From positions 1 to 56,550 of the forward strand of contig NZ_JANFYN010000011.1 in assembly GCF_024460475.1 (NCBI RefSeq): a stretch of 56,550 nucleotides of DNA. The letters run 5' to 3'. The notes under the pieces are model-generated. The model ran no database searches. It saw only the letters and a list, made by a program, of their open reading frames with translations, and was not told where the DNA came from. Below, piece after piece: positions 23,332 through 31,933 of the stretch; the stretch's first letter is position 1, and each line of letters starts with the position of its first letter. Source of the DNA: Holdemanella sp. MSK.7.32 (GTDB lineage Bacteria > Bacillota_I > Bacilli_A > Erysipelotrichales > Erysipelotrichaceae). The position numbers and the translations under genes are program-made.

Positions 23332-25535
23332 TTTTTCTTCTGTCCTTTCTTCGTTACAAGGTTACGGTTCTTTTCGGTATGTTCCGTTGTACGCTTTGAT
23401 TGTTCAAAGGTCTGTTTCTTTGTAGTACGCTCTGCTTTGTAATTCTGGCGTGTTTCCTGCGATACTACTTTTTCTACATTCTGCCTATGTACTGGCTGTG
23501 CAGGCTGGGTCGCTTTCTTATCAGAAGCACCAGAAGATAACGGACGCTCTTTCACAACATTTGTCTTGACTGGTTCACTTGCTTTTGAAGTGGTCGCTGT
23601 GGCAGGACGTTTCACTTCCTGCATTTTTTCCGCACTCGGCTTTGGAATGGTTGAAGCTGTGACTGGTCGCTCATGGGGACGGGTAGCTCCCGTTGTCGCT
23701 GATCCGTCCGTCTTTCTTTGTCTTGCTTCTTGTGCCTTTTGAAGCTCCATACGTTTGTCAGCGATATTCTGTCTATGCTGTTCCTGCTTTTCCAAGCGTC
23801 CCGTCTGTCTGGACTGCTGTTCCTGCACCATGCCACGCTTGAAGTCTGATACGCTGGACTTTGCCTTTTCCTTTGCGGAATACACCGCATAAGCGGTCTG
23901 TGTCGGCATATCCTTGATATTTTCTTTGACAGCATTTGCCTTGTCTTTCACTTTATTTTTCGTATCTAAGACAGCACCCACCTTTGAGCCTGCACGCTGT
24001 CCCATGCTGGAAGTGGTATTGCCCCGATTTTCTTTAGAAGCCGTATTTTTTCTTTCGGCTCTCTTGCCAGCAACGGCACTTCCAGCTACCGCACCAGCCA
24101 CACCACCCGAAATACCGCCAGCACTTACCGCCCTTGCAATACGGTGTTCCATACGCCTAGCCCTATGTCGCATAAACAGATACGGTCTGCGGAAAATTCT
24201 TCGTCCCATGCTTTGACTGTCGCCAGCATTAAGTGAGAACATACTCATTAAGTCGCCCAGTTTCATATAGATACCAGCAAAACACACTATCTGCAAGAAC
24301 GCCACCATAAAGAACGGGTAGTCTGTGGAGATGTTATAAAACATACTGGAAATGCTAAATGCCACCGTTACAATGAGCGTTATTCCTGCCCGTGTCATTA
24401 TGGTATTAAATACCCTTACGATTGCCTGCTTTGCCATGCTTTCATAGCTGGGTATCATGGATAGTAAAAAGCTGATAGGTAAAAACATTGCAAAGATAAT
24501 AAAAAGTATCTGGCTAAATAACATCATGCCCGTAAGCAAAAATACAAATATCGTTATCCCCAAGTTAAAGAACAGCAGGAAGAACACCATGCCTAAACGG
24601 TTCACGACCTGCGGTATTGTCAGATTATTGTTGTCGTTATCCTCGATTTCTGTTTTCACGACTTCCTCTCTGGTCTTTCCGTCCTCGTCCTCTGGACTTG
24701 CTGATACAAGAGCTTCTACACGGTCTGTCCCGATTTCTTCTGCGTTGCTGTTCCCGAATTGCAGAAGTAGCCACGGCTGTTCCACTTGAATGGAAAATAG
24801 GCTGTCCCGTATCAAGTCCACGCTGTCCTTGCCCTCGCTGTCAGAGTTTGGGAGCATGATTTTTGTTCCCAAGTCAAGTGAAGCGGTACTGATGTCTGAT
24901 GAAAACTCATTTATCTTTTTAATGTAATCGGGAGCGTAAGCAATAAACGAAGCGGACAGTACGAACACCACCACAAAGTTGATAACGGCGTGAAGTGCCT
25001 TGCTGGTTTCCCGTTTGATAAGTCCCGTATAGGCAACATAAAGTCCCACCACTAAGATAATGAGAAGCAGGAAACCAACATAGAAGCCAGAGCTGGAAAA
25101 ACCGTTCTGTGTTACACCTGCAAGGGTCTGTATGCTCTTTCCGATACTGTCTGCCATATCGTTGATGAAGTCCAGTTTGTAGGCTTCCTGCACCACATAA
25201 CCCGTTGCATTACTTAAATATAAACTGATAGTCCAGACAAAATTAGTGATACAGTAAAGCCCGTACTGCACACTTTTTCCAATCCCGTCCAGCCAGTTCC
25301 ACGGAAGCCACGACCAGCTATTATCCACATAAAAATCAAGCTGGTAGTTGGAAAGCGGATATTTTGAGTAAAGATTTTCTGCGTTTATGGTATCGTCCAC
25401 AAGCCCCGTCGCATGAGCCACCGTCCCCAGAAGTGAAAGCAGGATAAGGGAGAGTGCCACGACAAATAGAGCCATTTTGAGAAAGCGGAAAATCTTCTTT
25501 TTTGTGAACGCACCTTTTATCCTTTCTTTCATCAC
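23328..25535 (-). CDS. multispan transfer membrane protein (Tn916 Orf15, VirB6-like)
   Basis: Product of 735 residues: a signal-like span near residue 25, then about seven further membrane spans up to residue 430, and a long C-terminal cytoplasmic tail rich in K, R, Q, A and T. This matches the CD3337/EF1877-type mobilome membrane proteins that form the channel core. It overlaps both neighbours at ATGA-type junctions. Confidence 0.88.
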   Translation of the reverse strand: MMKERIKGAFTKKKIFRFLKMALFVVALSLILLSLLGTVAHATGLVDDTINAENLYSKYPLSNYQLDFYVDNSWSWLPWNWLDGIGKSVQYGLYCITNFVWTISLYLSNATGYVVQEAYKLDFINDMADSIGKSIQTLAGVTQNGFSSSGFYVGFLLLIILVVGLYVAYTGLIKRETSKALHAVINFVVVFVLSASFIAYAPDYIKKINEFSSDISTASLDLGTKIMLPNSDSEGKDSVDLIRDSLFSIQVEQPWLLLQFGNSNAEEIGTDRVEALVSASPEDEDGKTREEVVKTEIEDNDNNNLTIPQVVNRLGMVFFLLFFNLGITIFVFLLTGMMLFSQILFIIFAMFLPISFLLSMIPSYESMAKQAIVRVFNTIMTRAGITLIVTVAFSISSMFYNISTDYPFFMVAFLQIVCFAGIYMKLGDLMSMFSLNAGDSQSMGRRIFRRPYLFMRHRARRMEHRIARAVSAGGISGGVAGAVAGSAVAGKRAERKNTASKENRGNTTSSMGQRAGSKVGAVLDTKNKVKDKANAVKENIKDMPTQTAYAVYSAKEKAKSSVSDFKRGMVQEQQSRQTGRLEKQEQHRQNIADKRMELQKAQEARQRKTDGSATTGATRPHERPVTASTIPKPSAEKMQEVKRPATATTSKASEPVKTNVVKERPLSSGASDKKATQPAQPVHRQNVEKVVSQETRQNYKAERTTKKQTFEQSKRTTEHTEKNRNLVTKKGQKKK

Positions 25536-27982
25536 TCCACCTCATTTCTCTGTACGGGCGGTCTGGTATCAAAGGCGTGTAGCAGTTCTTCAAAGACGGG
25601 GTGTATCTGTACCACACCGACACGCCCGTATAAGTCCTGCAATAAGCATTGTCCGTTCTCCAAATCACGAAGCCGTTTCTGGTTATTTTCGTCGTCCTTG
25701 TCGATACCGAAAAATTCTAAGGTCTGCTTTATCTCGTTAATGTCAGTAGAACGAAATGCAAATTTCAAGCCGATATTGTTTTTCAGACTTTCCTTTGAAA
25801 CATCATAGGCAGACTGGGTAACAAAATAAACACCTGCCTGCATAGCTCGTCCAGCACGAACCAGCTTATTTGATAAGGTTTCGCCTTGTGCCACATTTAA
25901 GAACGCCCACGCTTCGTCCAAATCGACAATCTTAAAAATACTTCTGTCCGAATGGATAAAATCAAGGGCAAAGGTACTAATCACAATTAGCATAGACACC
26001 GACAATAATTCAATGGTCGTGTATTCCTCAAAGGTCGTGTCCTTATCTGGTAATACTAAGTCCGCTACTTGAATGATATTGAGCTGGTTATCCAGACTGA
26101 TAGCATTTTCTACCGTACCGTCTGAAAACAGCAGGTGTGCAAAATCGTAGTCCGTAAAACTGTCGATATGGTCTGCGATATTTCTTGATATGGGTGTATC
26201 TTCACGGCGTAGCTCGTCTATCACATGGAGCAAACCCCGACTGTCGCTCTGGGTAACGGAGCGTACCGCTTTACGAAGTACGGGGAATTTTTCGCCGTCC
26301 CTAGAAGAAATACCCGTAAGGAATGTCAAGATGTCGATTGCCAGACTTTCAGCGTCTTTTACATTCTTCATAATCACGAATGGGTCAAGAAGTCCTGCAT
26401 TGTCCTTGTCGCTGGTAAGATTTACGATATTGATTTCATGGGCGATTTCTGGGAGCGTTTCTTTCCAGTTGCCACGCTCTGATTTTGGGTCTAAGATAAC
26501 CGCTTGTCCCCCAAAGAGAACCGAATAATACACCAGAAGATTGTTGCAGAAAGACTTACCACCGCCAAGCGAACCGACAAAAGCAGAAGCAAGGGCATTT
26601 GTAACTGTGCCTTTTACGCCCTGCGAAGCTAAAGACGGTTGCAGGTACACATTTCTTCCCGTATCAACGGAATAGCCCATATAGATACCCGTAGTTTCTC
26701 CTAACTGCTGGGTCGCTCCAAAGCCAAGCCCAGCCAAGAAGTCTGATTTTACATACTGCACATAGTCATTGATATATCGCTTGCTGGCAGGAAGAAATTC
26801 AGAATGAAGCCCCAGCATATCCCCCGCAGGACGCACCAGCTTTACATTGAGGTCGTCGTAAAAGTCTTTGACTTCATCACAACGGCGTTTTAATTCGTCC
26901 AAATCATCAGCCGATACACGCACTACATAAGAGAGCTTATACATACTTTCTTTTGTCTGGTCTAAGTCTGTTTCCAGCTCGTCCACGCTGTCTAATGCGT
27001 CCACCACATTTGAGCTGGTTTCACTTCCTGCTTGATAGGCGTGATTGTCAAGGTCTTTCAATTCCTTTTTCTTATTTCTTACTGTTGTAAGAGCCTTTCT
27101 GTTCTCCACGATTTCTACATTCATGGAAGTATCCACGGGGAATGTGAATTGCTGTTGCTGGAAATAGAAAATTTCAGACGACGGAAAATCAAGCTCGCCG
27201 ACAATCGCATTGACGGTAAAATAGGACACATAACTTTCCTTGTCCTCATGTTCCAATCGTAAATACCTTTGGCTTTCCTCAATCACACATCTTGTCGGAC
27301 GAATAAGGTCGTAGTATTTTATCTGCGTTTCTCTCCTCAATTTCTTCTTTGGTAACTGATACTCATAATCTTCATAAGCGACACCGTCCCTACCGTAAAG
27401 ATGTTCTATGAGATACCCGAAGTCGTTTGTTTCCAAGCGTCGCACCTTGAAACGACGGGATATTTTGTTTTCCAGTAACTTTTCCATTTTCATGTAGCGG
27501 TTGATTTCATCATTCGGCATGGAAACAAAGTCGTTCATCAGCGTGTGGTTCACTTCATGGAGAAATTCCGTGAACGTCAGCCACGCCGATTTTTTGATGT
27601 TCTTCAGATTGAGCTGTTCTTCCGTAACCATGAGCTTAAAGCCAAGAAAAAAGCGGTAGTCCACTTGATTATCCCCAATCATAGATACTAACGCTTCGGT
27701 CTGTTCGTCTATCTTCTGATAGGCAACTTCCTTTAATTTTCCAGTTACCAGCTTTTTTGACTGCTCCTGCATACTTCGGATTGAGCTTTCTGTGGCAATC
27801 TGCAACGCATGAATTTTACCCTCACGGGACTGTGCAATGAGCTGTCGAAAGCTGTCATGCACGATAAATTTCTGCTCTGCGGATAAGAAAGAATAGTTGT
27901 ACGGTATCAGCTCATAATAGGCAAACACCTCATTGTCCTTGTTCCAGACAAGGTTATTGTCAATATATTTTATCGGGAACAT
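25532..27982 (-). CDS. VirB4-like conjugation ATPase (Tn916 Orf16)
   Basis: ATPase of 816 residues that powers the secretion channel. Walker A is VGSLGGGKSFCNN near residue 468 and Walker B is FKIVDLDEAWAFLN. A YFVTQSAYDVSKE motif near the C-terminus and the N-terminal CagE/TrbE-like domain are present. The length matches the Tn916 homologue (about 815 residues). Its start overlaps the orf17-like gene by 23 bp. Confidence 0.93.
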   Translation of the reverse strand: MFPIKYIDNNLVWNKDNEVFAYYELIPYNYSFLSAEQKFIVHDSFRQLIAQSREGKIHALQIATESSIRSMQEQSKKLVTGKLKEVAYQKIDEQTEALVSMIGDNQVDYRFFLGFKLMVTEEQLNLKNIKKSAWLTFTEFLHEVNHTLMNDFVSMPNDEINRYMKMEKLLENKISRRFKVRRLETNDFGYLIEHLYGRDGVAYEDYEYQLPKKKLRRETQIKYYDLIRPTRCVIEESQRYLRLEHEDKESYVSYFTVNAIVGELDFPSSEIFYFQQQQFTFPVDTSMNVEIVENRKALTTVRNKKKELKDLDNHAYQAGSETSSNVVDALDSVDELETDLDQTKESMYKLSYVVRVSADDLDELKRRCDEVKDFYDDLNVKLVRPAGDMLGLHSEFLPASKRYINDYVQYVKSDFLAGLGFGATQQLGETTGIYMGYSVDTGRNVYLQPSLASQGVKGTVTNALASAFVGSLGGGKSFCNNLLVYYSVLFGGQAVILDPKSERGNWKETLPEIAHEINIVNLTSDKDNAGLLDPFVIMKNVKDAESLAIDILTFLTGISSRDGEKFPVLRKAVRSVTQSDSRGLLHVIDELRREDTPISRNIADHIDSFTDYDFAHLLFSDGTVENAISLDNQLNIIQVADLVLPDKDTTFEEYTTIELLSVSMLIVISTFALDFIHSDRSIFKIVDLDEAWAFLNVAQGETLSNKLVRAGRAMQAGVYFVTQSAYDVSKESLKNNIGLKFAFRSTDINEIKQTLEFFGIDKDDENNQKRLRDLENGQCLLQDLYGRVGVVQIHPVFEELLHAFDTRPPVQRNEVE

Positions 27983-28358
27983 AGTTCACACTCCTTACTG
28001 CCGTGATTGTTTCATTGAGTATCTGCTTATGCAGTTTTACGGCTTTTCCTGCATAAGTGATTTTTGGTCGCAGGGCATAGGTTATCTGTGATTTCAAAAA
28101 GCTGTACGGCTTCTTTCCGTCAAAGGTTTTCTGCGACATAAACCATGTGAGAGCAACGGGAATACCAAAGTATTTGAGAAATGCTCCCTCAATCATGGAA
28201 AGTGGGGGAATATCCCCAAACAGAATAATGAGAAATTCCGTAATCACAAACCATGTAATCTGTGTAAAGGTAACGGGAAAGGGTAAGTTAAAGTCATTGA
28301 TTGCATACAAGACTTTTTCCACGTTCCAGATACCCGTATAAGATTTAATCTTTTTCAA
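27960..28358 (-). CDS. TcpE-like transfer protein (Tn916 Orf17)
   Basis: Product of 132 residues with two membrane spans (about residues 28-60: ITWFVITEFLIILFGDIPPLSMIEGAFLKYFGIPVALTWFM) and a basic C-terminus, typical of the TcpE/PrgI-like family. It is a small membrane subunit of the transfer channel and overlaps the VirB4-like gene. Confidence 0.88.
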   Translation of the reverse strand: MKKIKSYTGIWNVEKVLYAINDFNLPFPVTFTQITWFVITEFLIILFGDIPPLSMIEGAFLKYFGIPVALTWFMSQKTFDGKKPYSFLKSQITYALRPKITYAGKAVKLHKQILNETITAVRSVNYVPDKIY

Positions 28359-28392
28359 GTTCTTTCAGCTCCTTTCGTAAGTTTCTAAATAG

Positions 28393-28419
28393 AAAAGGAC
28401 AGCCATTTTCAGACTGTCC
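28393..28419 (-). terminator. intra-operon hairpin terminator/attenuator
   Basis: On the minus strand GGACAG and CTGTCC form a stem followed by TTTTC, between the ardA genes and orf17. It is one of several such hairpins inside the transfer operon. Confidence 0.55.
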
Positions 28420-28474
28420 CTTAAAGAGAAATACGCTGTCAGTAACAACCATGCTTGTCGCTGATCTTCCAGCG

Positions 28475-28978
28475 TTAATATGGTATCTCGCACATACCTC
28501 GGCTTGTTTCAATAAAGCAACCGCCCATATCCAAATCTCGCCCGTAGGCTTCATAGTCAATATAGTTCTGTAAGCTGGGTGGAATATCTCCTAGTGCCTG
28601 CAATTCGTCTATGTAGTAGTAGGCAACGTCTGTCATGGTTTCACAGTCGGGATAATAATAAATATCGTCCTTATGTTCCACGACTTCTTCCAGCGTCCCG
28701 TAGTGACTGATAAATTCGTCCAGACATTCTACGATATAGTCGGGAAGTTCCTCTATCATTTCATACATCTCATTGAGTTCTTCAATGGAAACATACTCGC
28801 CAATCGCAATGGGAAAGTTATCGGTATCATGGATTGCGTATTCCTCATACTGTTCATTCAAGCCGATTTTTTCTTTCACATCTTCCTCGTCAATGGGGAA
28901 CGTGAACCAAGCACCGACTAAATAGCCCTCATTGTATTTGCCAAGATTAGCAATATAAACCGCCATATCATCAATCAT
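28475..28978 (-). CDS. ardA: antirestriction protein ArdA (first copy; Tn916 Orf18-like)
   Basis: Acidic DNA-mimic protein that blocks type I restriction enzymes while the element enters a new cell. The N-terminus AVYIANLGKYNEGYLVGAWFTFPID and the C-terminus SLQNYIDYEAYGRDLDMGG are very close to the ArdA of Tn916. The product has 167 residues and is strongly acidic. The start is ATG 28978 after AGGTGG. A second ArdA lies directly upstream. Confidence 0.92.
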   Translation of the reverse strand: MIDDMAVYIANLGKYNEGYLVGAWFTFPIDEEDVKEKIGLNEQYEEYAIHDTDNFPIAIGEYVSIEELNEMYEMIEELPDYIVECLDEFISHYGTLEEVVEHKDDIYYYPDCETMTDVAYYYIDELQALGDIPPSLQNYIDYEAYGRDLDMGGCFIETSRGMCEIPY

Positions 28979-28995
28979 AAGCACCACCTCATTTC

Positions 28996-29499
28996 CTACT
29001 CTGGCAGTTCAAAGATACCGTGTTCCGTTACTAAAAATTTCCCGTGTTCCTGCAAGTGAGAAGCGTAGGCTTCAAAGTCAAAGTAATATTCTTGACAGTC
29101 CTCGGATAAATGCTTGAATGTCGGGTCGTTCATCAGCTTTTGACTTGCAACATCTATCATGCTTTTGCAGTCGGGATAAACGGTAATCACGTTCCTGCAA
29201 ATATAAAGTGCTTCTAAATTCTCAAACACCGTAAGTAGTGATACATATTCTTCCTGCATATCGCTTGAAAGCTGGCGGTACATAAAATCTAATTCGTTGA
29301 GCTGATACACGCTGGTATGTTCGTGAACTTCATCAGCATAAGGCAACACCTTTTCGATAATGCGGTAATCTTGACTTTCTGCACCGACACCTAACTTTTC
29401 TTCAAACTCTGCAACATCTATCGGCAGGTCGAACCAGTATGATGTTGTTTCTTTGCCAGTTGTTCCTCTCGTTTCCACCAGCACCCTTGTTTCCTGCAT
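28996..29499 (-). CDS. antirestriction protein ArdA-like (second copy)
   Basis: Product of 167 residues: TTSYWFDLPIDVAEFEEKLGV matches the start of the ArdA fold, and YYFDFEAYASHLQEHGKFLVTEHGIFELPE the end. It is acidic but diverged from the copy at 28475, so it was not made by a recent duplication. GAGG lies before the ATG. The start overlaps the small ORF at 29418. Confidence 0.85.
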   Translation of the reverse strand: MQETRVLVETRGTTGKETTSYWFDLPIDVAEFEEKLGVGAESQDYRIIEKVLPYADEVHEHTSVYQLNELDFMYRQLSSDMQEEYVSLLTVFENLEALYICRNVITVYPDCKSMIDVASQKLMNDPTFKHLSEDCQEYYFDFEAYASHLQEHGKFLVTEHGIFELPE

Positions 29500-29714
29500 T
29501 GTTCCTCACGTCCTTTCTGTTGTTTCATCACATCTTTTAAGCTCTGGTACGACATACCAAACACATACTTTGAAAAATCTTCTAACTGTTTTTCTTCATA
29601 ATCGGCAGGGTTCAATCGTTTCATTTCCTGCCACACCTTACGCTTGTAAGAGGGCAGGTCGGAAATGTATTCACAGCCGACTTTTGCCTGCATATTCTTA
29701 AAAATATCGTTCAT
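29418..29714 (-). CDS. small conserved ICE protein, unknown
   Basis: Product of 98 residues: MNDIFKNMQAKVGCEYISDLPSYKRKVWQEMKRLNPADYEEKQLEDFSKYVFGMSYQSLKDVM. It is helical and basic towards its end, and of a type often seen upstream of ardA in Tn916-like elements. The start is ATG 29714 with GGAGTG. Its 3' end overlaps the ArdA-like gene by 82 bp, so the last part may be less conserved. No enzyme motif is visible. Confidence 0.6.
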   Translation of the reverse strand: MNDIFKNMQAKVGCEYISDLPSYKRKVWQEMKRLNPADYEEKQLEDFSKYVFGMSYQSLKDVMKQQKGREEQCRKQGCWWKREEQLAKKQHHTGSTCR

Positions 29715-29744
29715 GTAATCACTCCAATCTGAAATTTTAGGTAA

Positions 29745-29776
29745 GAAAAAAGCAGTCAATCCTAAGACCAACTGCT
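29745..29776 (-). terminator. intra-operon hairpin terminator/attenuator
   Basis: AGCAGT/ACTGCT stem followed by TTTTTT on the minus strand, located between the DUF3784-like gene and the small ORF. It is nearly identical in stem and loop to the hairpin at 33354-33386. Confidence 0.65.
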
Positions 29777-29801
29777 TTGCATATAAATATAAATTTGTAA
29801 A

Positions 29802-30110
29802 CTAAAATTTTCGGAAGTTTTTTTGTATTTTGTGTAGCCATAGTCCAGCAATACCAGCTATAATTGCCAAGAAAAAAACTGCGGTAGGAATAGAATGATT
29901 TTTTACTATAATCGCAATTACCCCAGATACTAAAATACCAATCCCTACGAATAAAACAGGTTTTCCTAATTCTTTTGCATATCCTTTTTTGTTATCAGTA
30001 GTATCAAATACTTTACCATGAACAAAAGAGTAATTTCCCTTTAATAAAGAAATACTCACGAATATAAGGATAGCAGAAACAAACCACATCATTATACTAA
30101 ATCCTAACAT
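29802..30110 (-). CDS. DUF3784-like membrane protein
   Basis: Product of 102 residues with three membrane spans (about residues 5-22, 50-70 and 74-93) and the cytoplasmic loop GKVFDTTDNKKGYAKELGKP, which fits the DUF3784 family. The base composition is more A+T-rich than the surrounding transfer genes, which suggests it is an insertion into the ICE backbone. Its role is unknown. Confidence 0.65.
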   Translation of the reverse strand: MLGFSIMMWFVSAILIFVSISLLKGNYSFVHGKVFDTTDNKKGYAKELGKPVLFVGIGILVSGVIAIIVKNHSIPTAVFFLAIIAGIAGLWLHKIQKNFRKF

Positions 30111-30183
30111 AAAATATCACTTCCTAAAGTTGTATTTTTATATCCATATTATATCACCCCATTAACAACATCACAATAAAAAT

Positions 30184-30405
30184 TTATGCACCGATAATCT
30201 TGTTGAATAGCTCTAACAGTACATCTTTCACACCGCCGGCGTTAAATACCAAACCGACAGCAATCAAGGCAACTACCAAGAAGCCGATAAGTTTGGAAAA
30301 CTCACGCTTGAACCCTAAGTAGATACCGATAACCACAATCGCCATAAGCACCAAGCTCTGTGCGTTTGATAAAAACCATTGATACAAATTGTTTCCGAAA
30401 TTCAT
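30184..30405 (-). CDS. TcpD-like membrane protein (Tn916 Orf19 position)
   Basis: Product of 73 residues with two hydrophobic segments (SLVLMAIVVIGIYLGF and LIGFLVVALIAVGLVF), a pilin/VirB2-like layout seen in TcpD proteins of Tn916 and pCW3 systems. It probably helps the transfer channel. It is 1 bp from the upstream 44-codon ORF, so both are cotranscribed. Confidence 0.75.
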   Translation of the reverse strand: MNFGNNLYQWFLSNAQSLVLMAIVVIGIYLGFKREFSKLIGFLVVALIAVGLVFNAGGVKDVLLELFNKIIGA

Positions 30406-30406
30406 G

Positions 30407-30541
30407 TTATTTGTCCTCTCTTTCTTCTAATTGTTTCATTTCACAGTCAGCTTCTTTGCCGACAGTCAAAATACACATCAAGACTATGCCGATACCCATT
30501 CCCAGAGATACCAGCAGGAAGTCTTTTAATAATATCCACAT
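30407..30541 (-). CDS. DUF3789-like 44-residue membrane peptide
   Basis: On the minus strand TAGGAG precedes an ATG opening MWILLKDFLLVSLGMGIGIV, one membrane span, followed by LTVGKEADCEMKQLEERED and stop. The size and pattern match the small DUF3789 proteins next to the MobT gene in Tn916-type elements. It is short but has a clear ribosome site and tight spacing to the neighbours. Confidence 0.7.
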   Translation of the reverse strand: MWILLKDFLLVSLGMGIGIVLMCILTVGKEADCEMKQLEEREDK

Positions 30542-30553
30542 TTTTTATCACTC

Positions 30554-31750
30554 CTAACTTTCCACCAAATCTTTTGCAGGGGTCGTCTGCTGTTTGATTA
30601 TCATTTCATGTTTTTCTGTGAGCTTTGCCTGCTGTTCGATTGTTTCCATGTAGTCTGTACCGTTTCCCTTATCAATTCTTTTCAGCATTTTCAAGGTCGG
30701 TGCTACCTGCCTTTGTACCCAACGCAATGTACGGTCTAAGGTGTAAGGCTCTGGCTTTGTCGTCAGCTTCAAGCTCTGTCTGTTATCGCCGATAAACCAA
30801 GCCCAGCGGTCATTGAGTTTCCAGTCATTTTTCCGCTTGTCTGGTTCTTCATCAACAAACCGCACATACTGGTTGATGATAGAAAAGGCGGTCTGCTCTG
30901 CGTCATAATAGGTCAGCAAATCCCGTACTGCATAATAGGCACGTTCATTGCGAAGCCGTATCTCGAAACGGTTGATAATATCGGCTTCTTCAAGCGGTGT
31001 CCCCAGCTTGACGTACTGCTCATAGTCCTTTTCATAGATACAGAAATACACATCTGATTTCAGCGAACCAAGATAAAGGGTGCGTCCCATATATTCTCTG
31101 TCGTCCTCTCTGTGCTTGATAAGCTCGCCCGACTGGTAAAACTTATAACTTCTGGACTTTCCGATATATTCCCGTTTCCTGCATTTTTCCGCAAGCTCTG
31201 GAATATCCAAAATGCCCGTATGGTCGTTGATAGCAAGGTCGATACGCTTCATCACGCCACCGTCTACCAATGCGTCCATGAGAAAGTCATACCAGCTTCT
31301 TTGCTGTGCCAGCAGGTAACTTTCAAACTGCCTGCAACCACGCCCCTTTAACTCTAAAAGGACACCTTTTTCTTCGTCAGCCGACGTATAGATAAAGATG
31401 TCCCCTAAAGAATAATGCTCCGTATAACTGTAACGCCCGTAATCTTCATGGAGCATATAATTGATATTCAATTTTAATATGTCTTTGATGATGTGCTGTA
31501 TATCCAGCGTGGGAAAACGAATTTTCACATAATCAAACAGCATGGTAAGCGGTGCTTCTGGATTGAACCTTGCCAGTTCCTTATGCAGAGTATTAAGAAG
31601 TTCTTTTGACGGCTTCATTTTTCCGCTTTCTATCTTGTTGAGATATTCCCTTGTGATACCAGAAGCCACCGCCAGCCTGCCTTGTGAGATACCGTAAGCA
31701 ATCCGCTTCTCCCGTAATTCTTTTATCCATTGTTCTTCATTCAGAACCAT
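30554..31750 (-). CDS. mobT: MobT-type relaxase / replication initiator (Tn916 Orf20)
   Basis: Product of 398 residues: an N-terminal HTH (ISQGRLAVASGITREYLNKIESGK) followed by a Rep_trans domain with KRIDLAINDHTGILDIPEL and an internal tyrosine region (EYIGKSRSYKFYQSG). It nicks oriT to start transfer and may also drive replication of the circular form. It lies directly beside the oriT region, as in Tn916. The G-rich ribosome site is unusually close to the first ATG, so the true start may lie slightly downstream. Confidence 0.9.
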   Translation of the reverse strand: MVLNEEQWIKELREKRIAYGISQGRLAVASGITREYLNKIESGKMKPSKELLNTLHKELARFNPEAPLTMLFDYVKIRFPTLDIQHIIKDILKLNINYMLHEDYGRYSYTEHYSLGDIFIYTSADEEKGVLLELKGRGCRQFESYLLAQQRSWYDFLMDALVDGGVMKRIDLAINDHTGILDIPELAEKCRKREYIGKSRSYKFYQSGELIKHREDDREYMGRTLYLGSLKSDVYFCIYEKDYEQYVKLGTPLEEADIINRFEIRLRNERAYYAVRDLLTYYDAEQTAFSIINQYVRFVDEEPDKRKNDWKLNDRWAWFIGDNRQSLKLTTKPEPYTLDRTLRWVQRQVAPTLKMLKRIDKGNGTDYMETIEQQAKLTEKHEMIIKQQTTPAKDLVES

Positions 31751-31933
31751 ACCCCCAATCTGTCAAGTGTGAAGTTTTTTAAGGCGACTTCACAACTGAA
31801 TTTTGCTAGGAAATCATGCCAGAAGCCTTATGTTTCCTATGTTTTTTGTCTATTGTCTATTTGCAAACGTACCCCTCTGTTAGATACCGAGGGGTTTTAC
31901 CTGCTGGCGTGGCTTACGCCACACCAGCAACGG
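31751..31933 (-). other. oriT region
   Basis: The interval between mobT and the coupling-protein gene is the oriT location in Tn916. It contains an 11-bp inverted repeat with one mismatch, GCTGGCGTGGC / GCCACACCAGC (31903-31928). A second repeat, ACCCCTC / GAGGGGT (31871-31895), is followed by TTTTA on the plus strand. The nick site was not located. Confidence 0.75.

Noticed and set aside
23612..23935. 107-codon ORF inside orf15
   Set aside because: Same-strand shadow of the VirB6-like gene in a basic, alanine-rich region; no ribosome site or homology.
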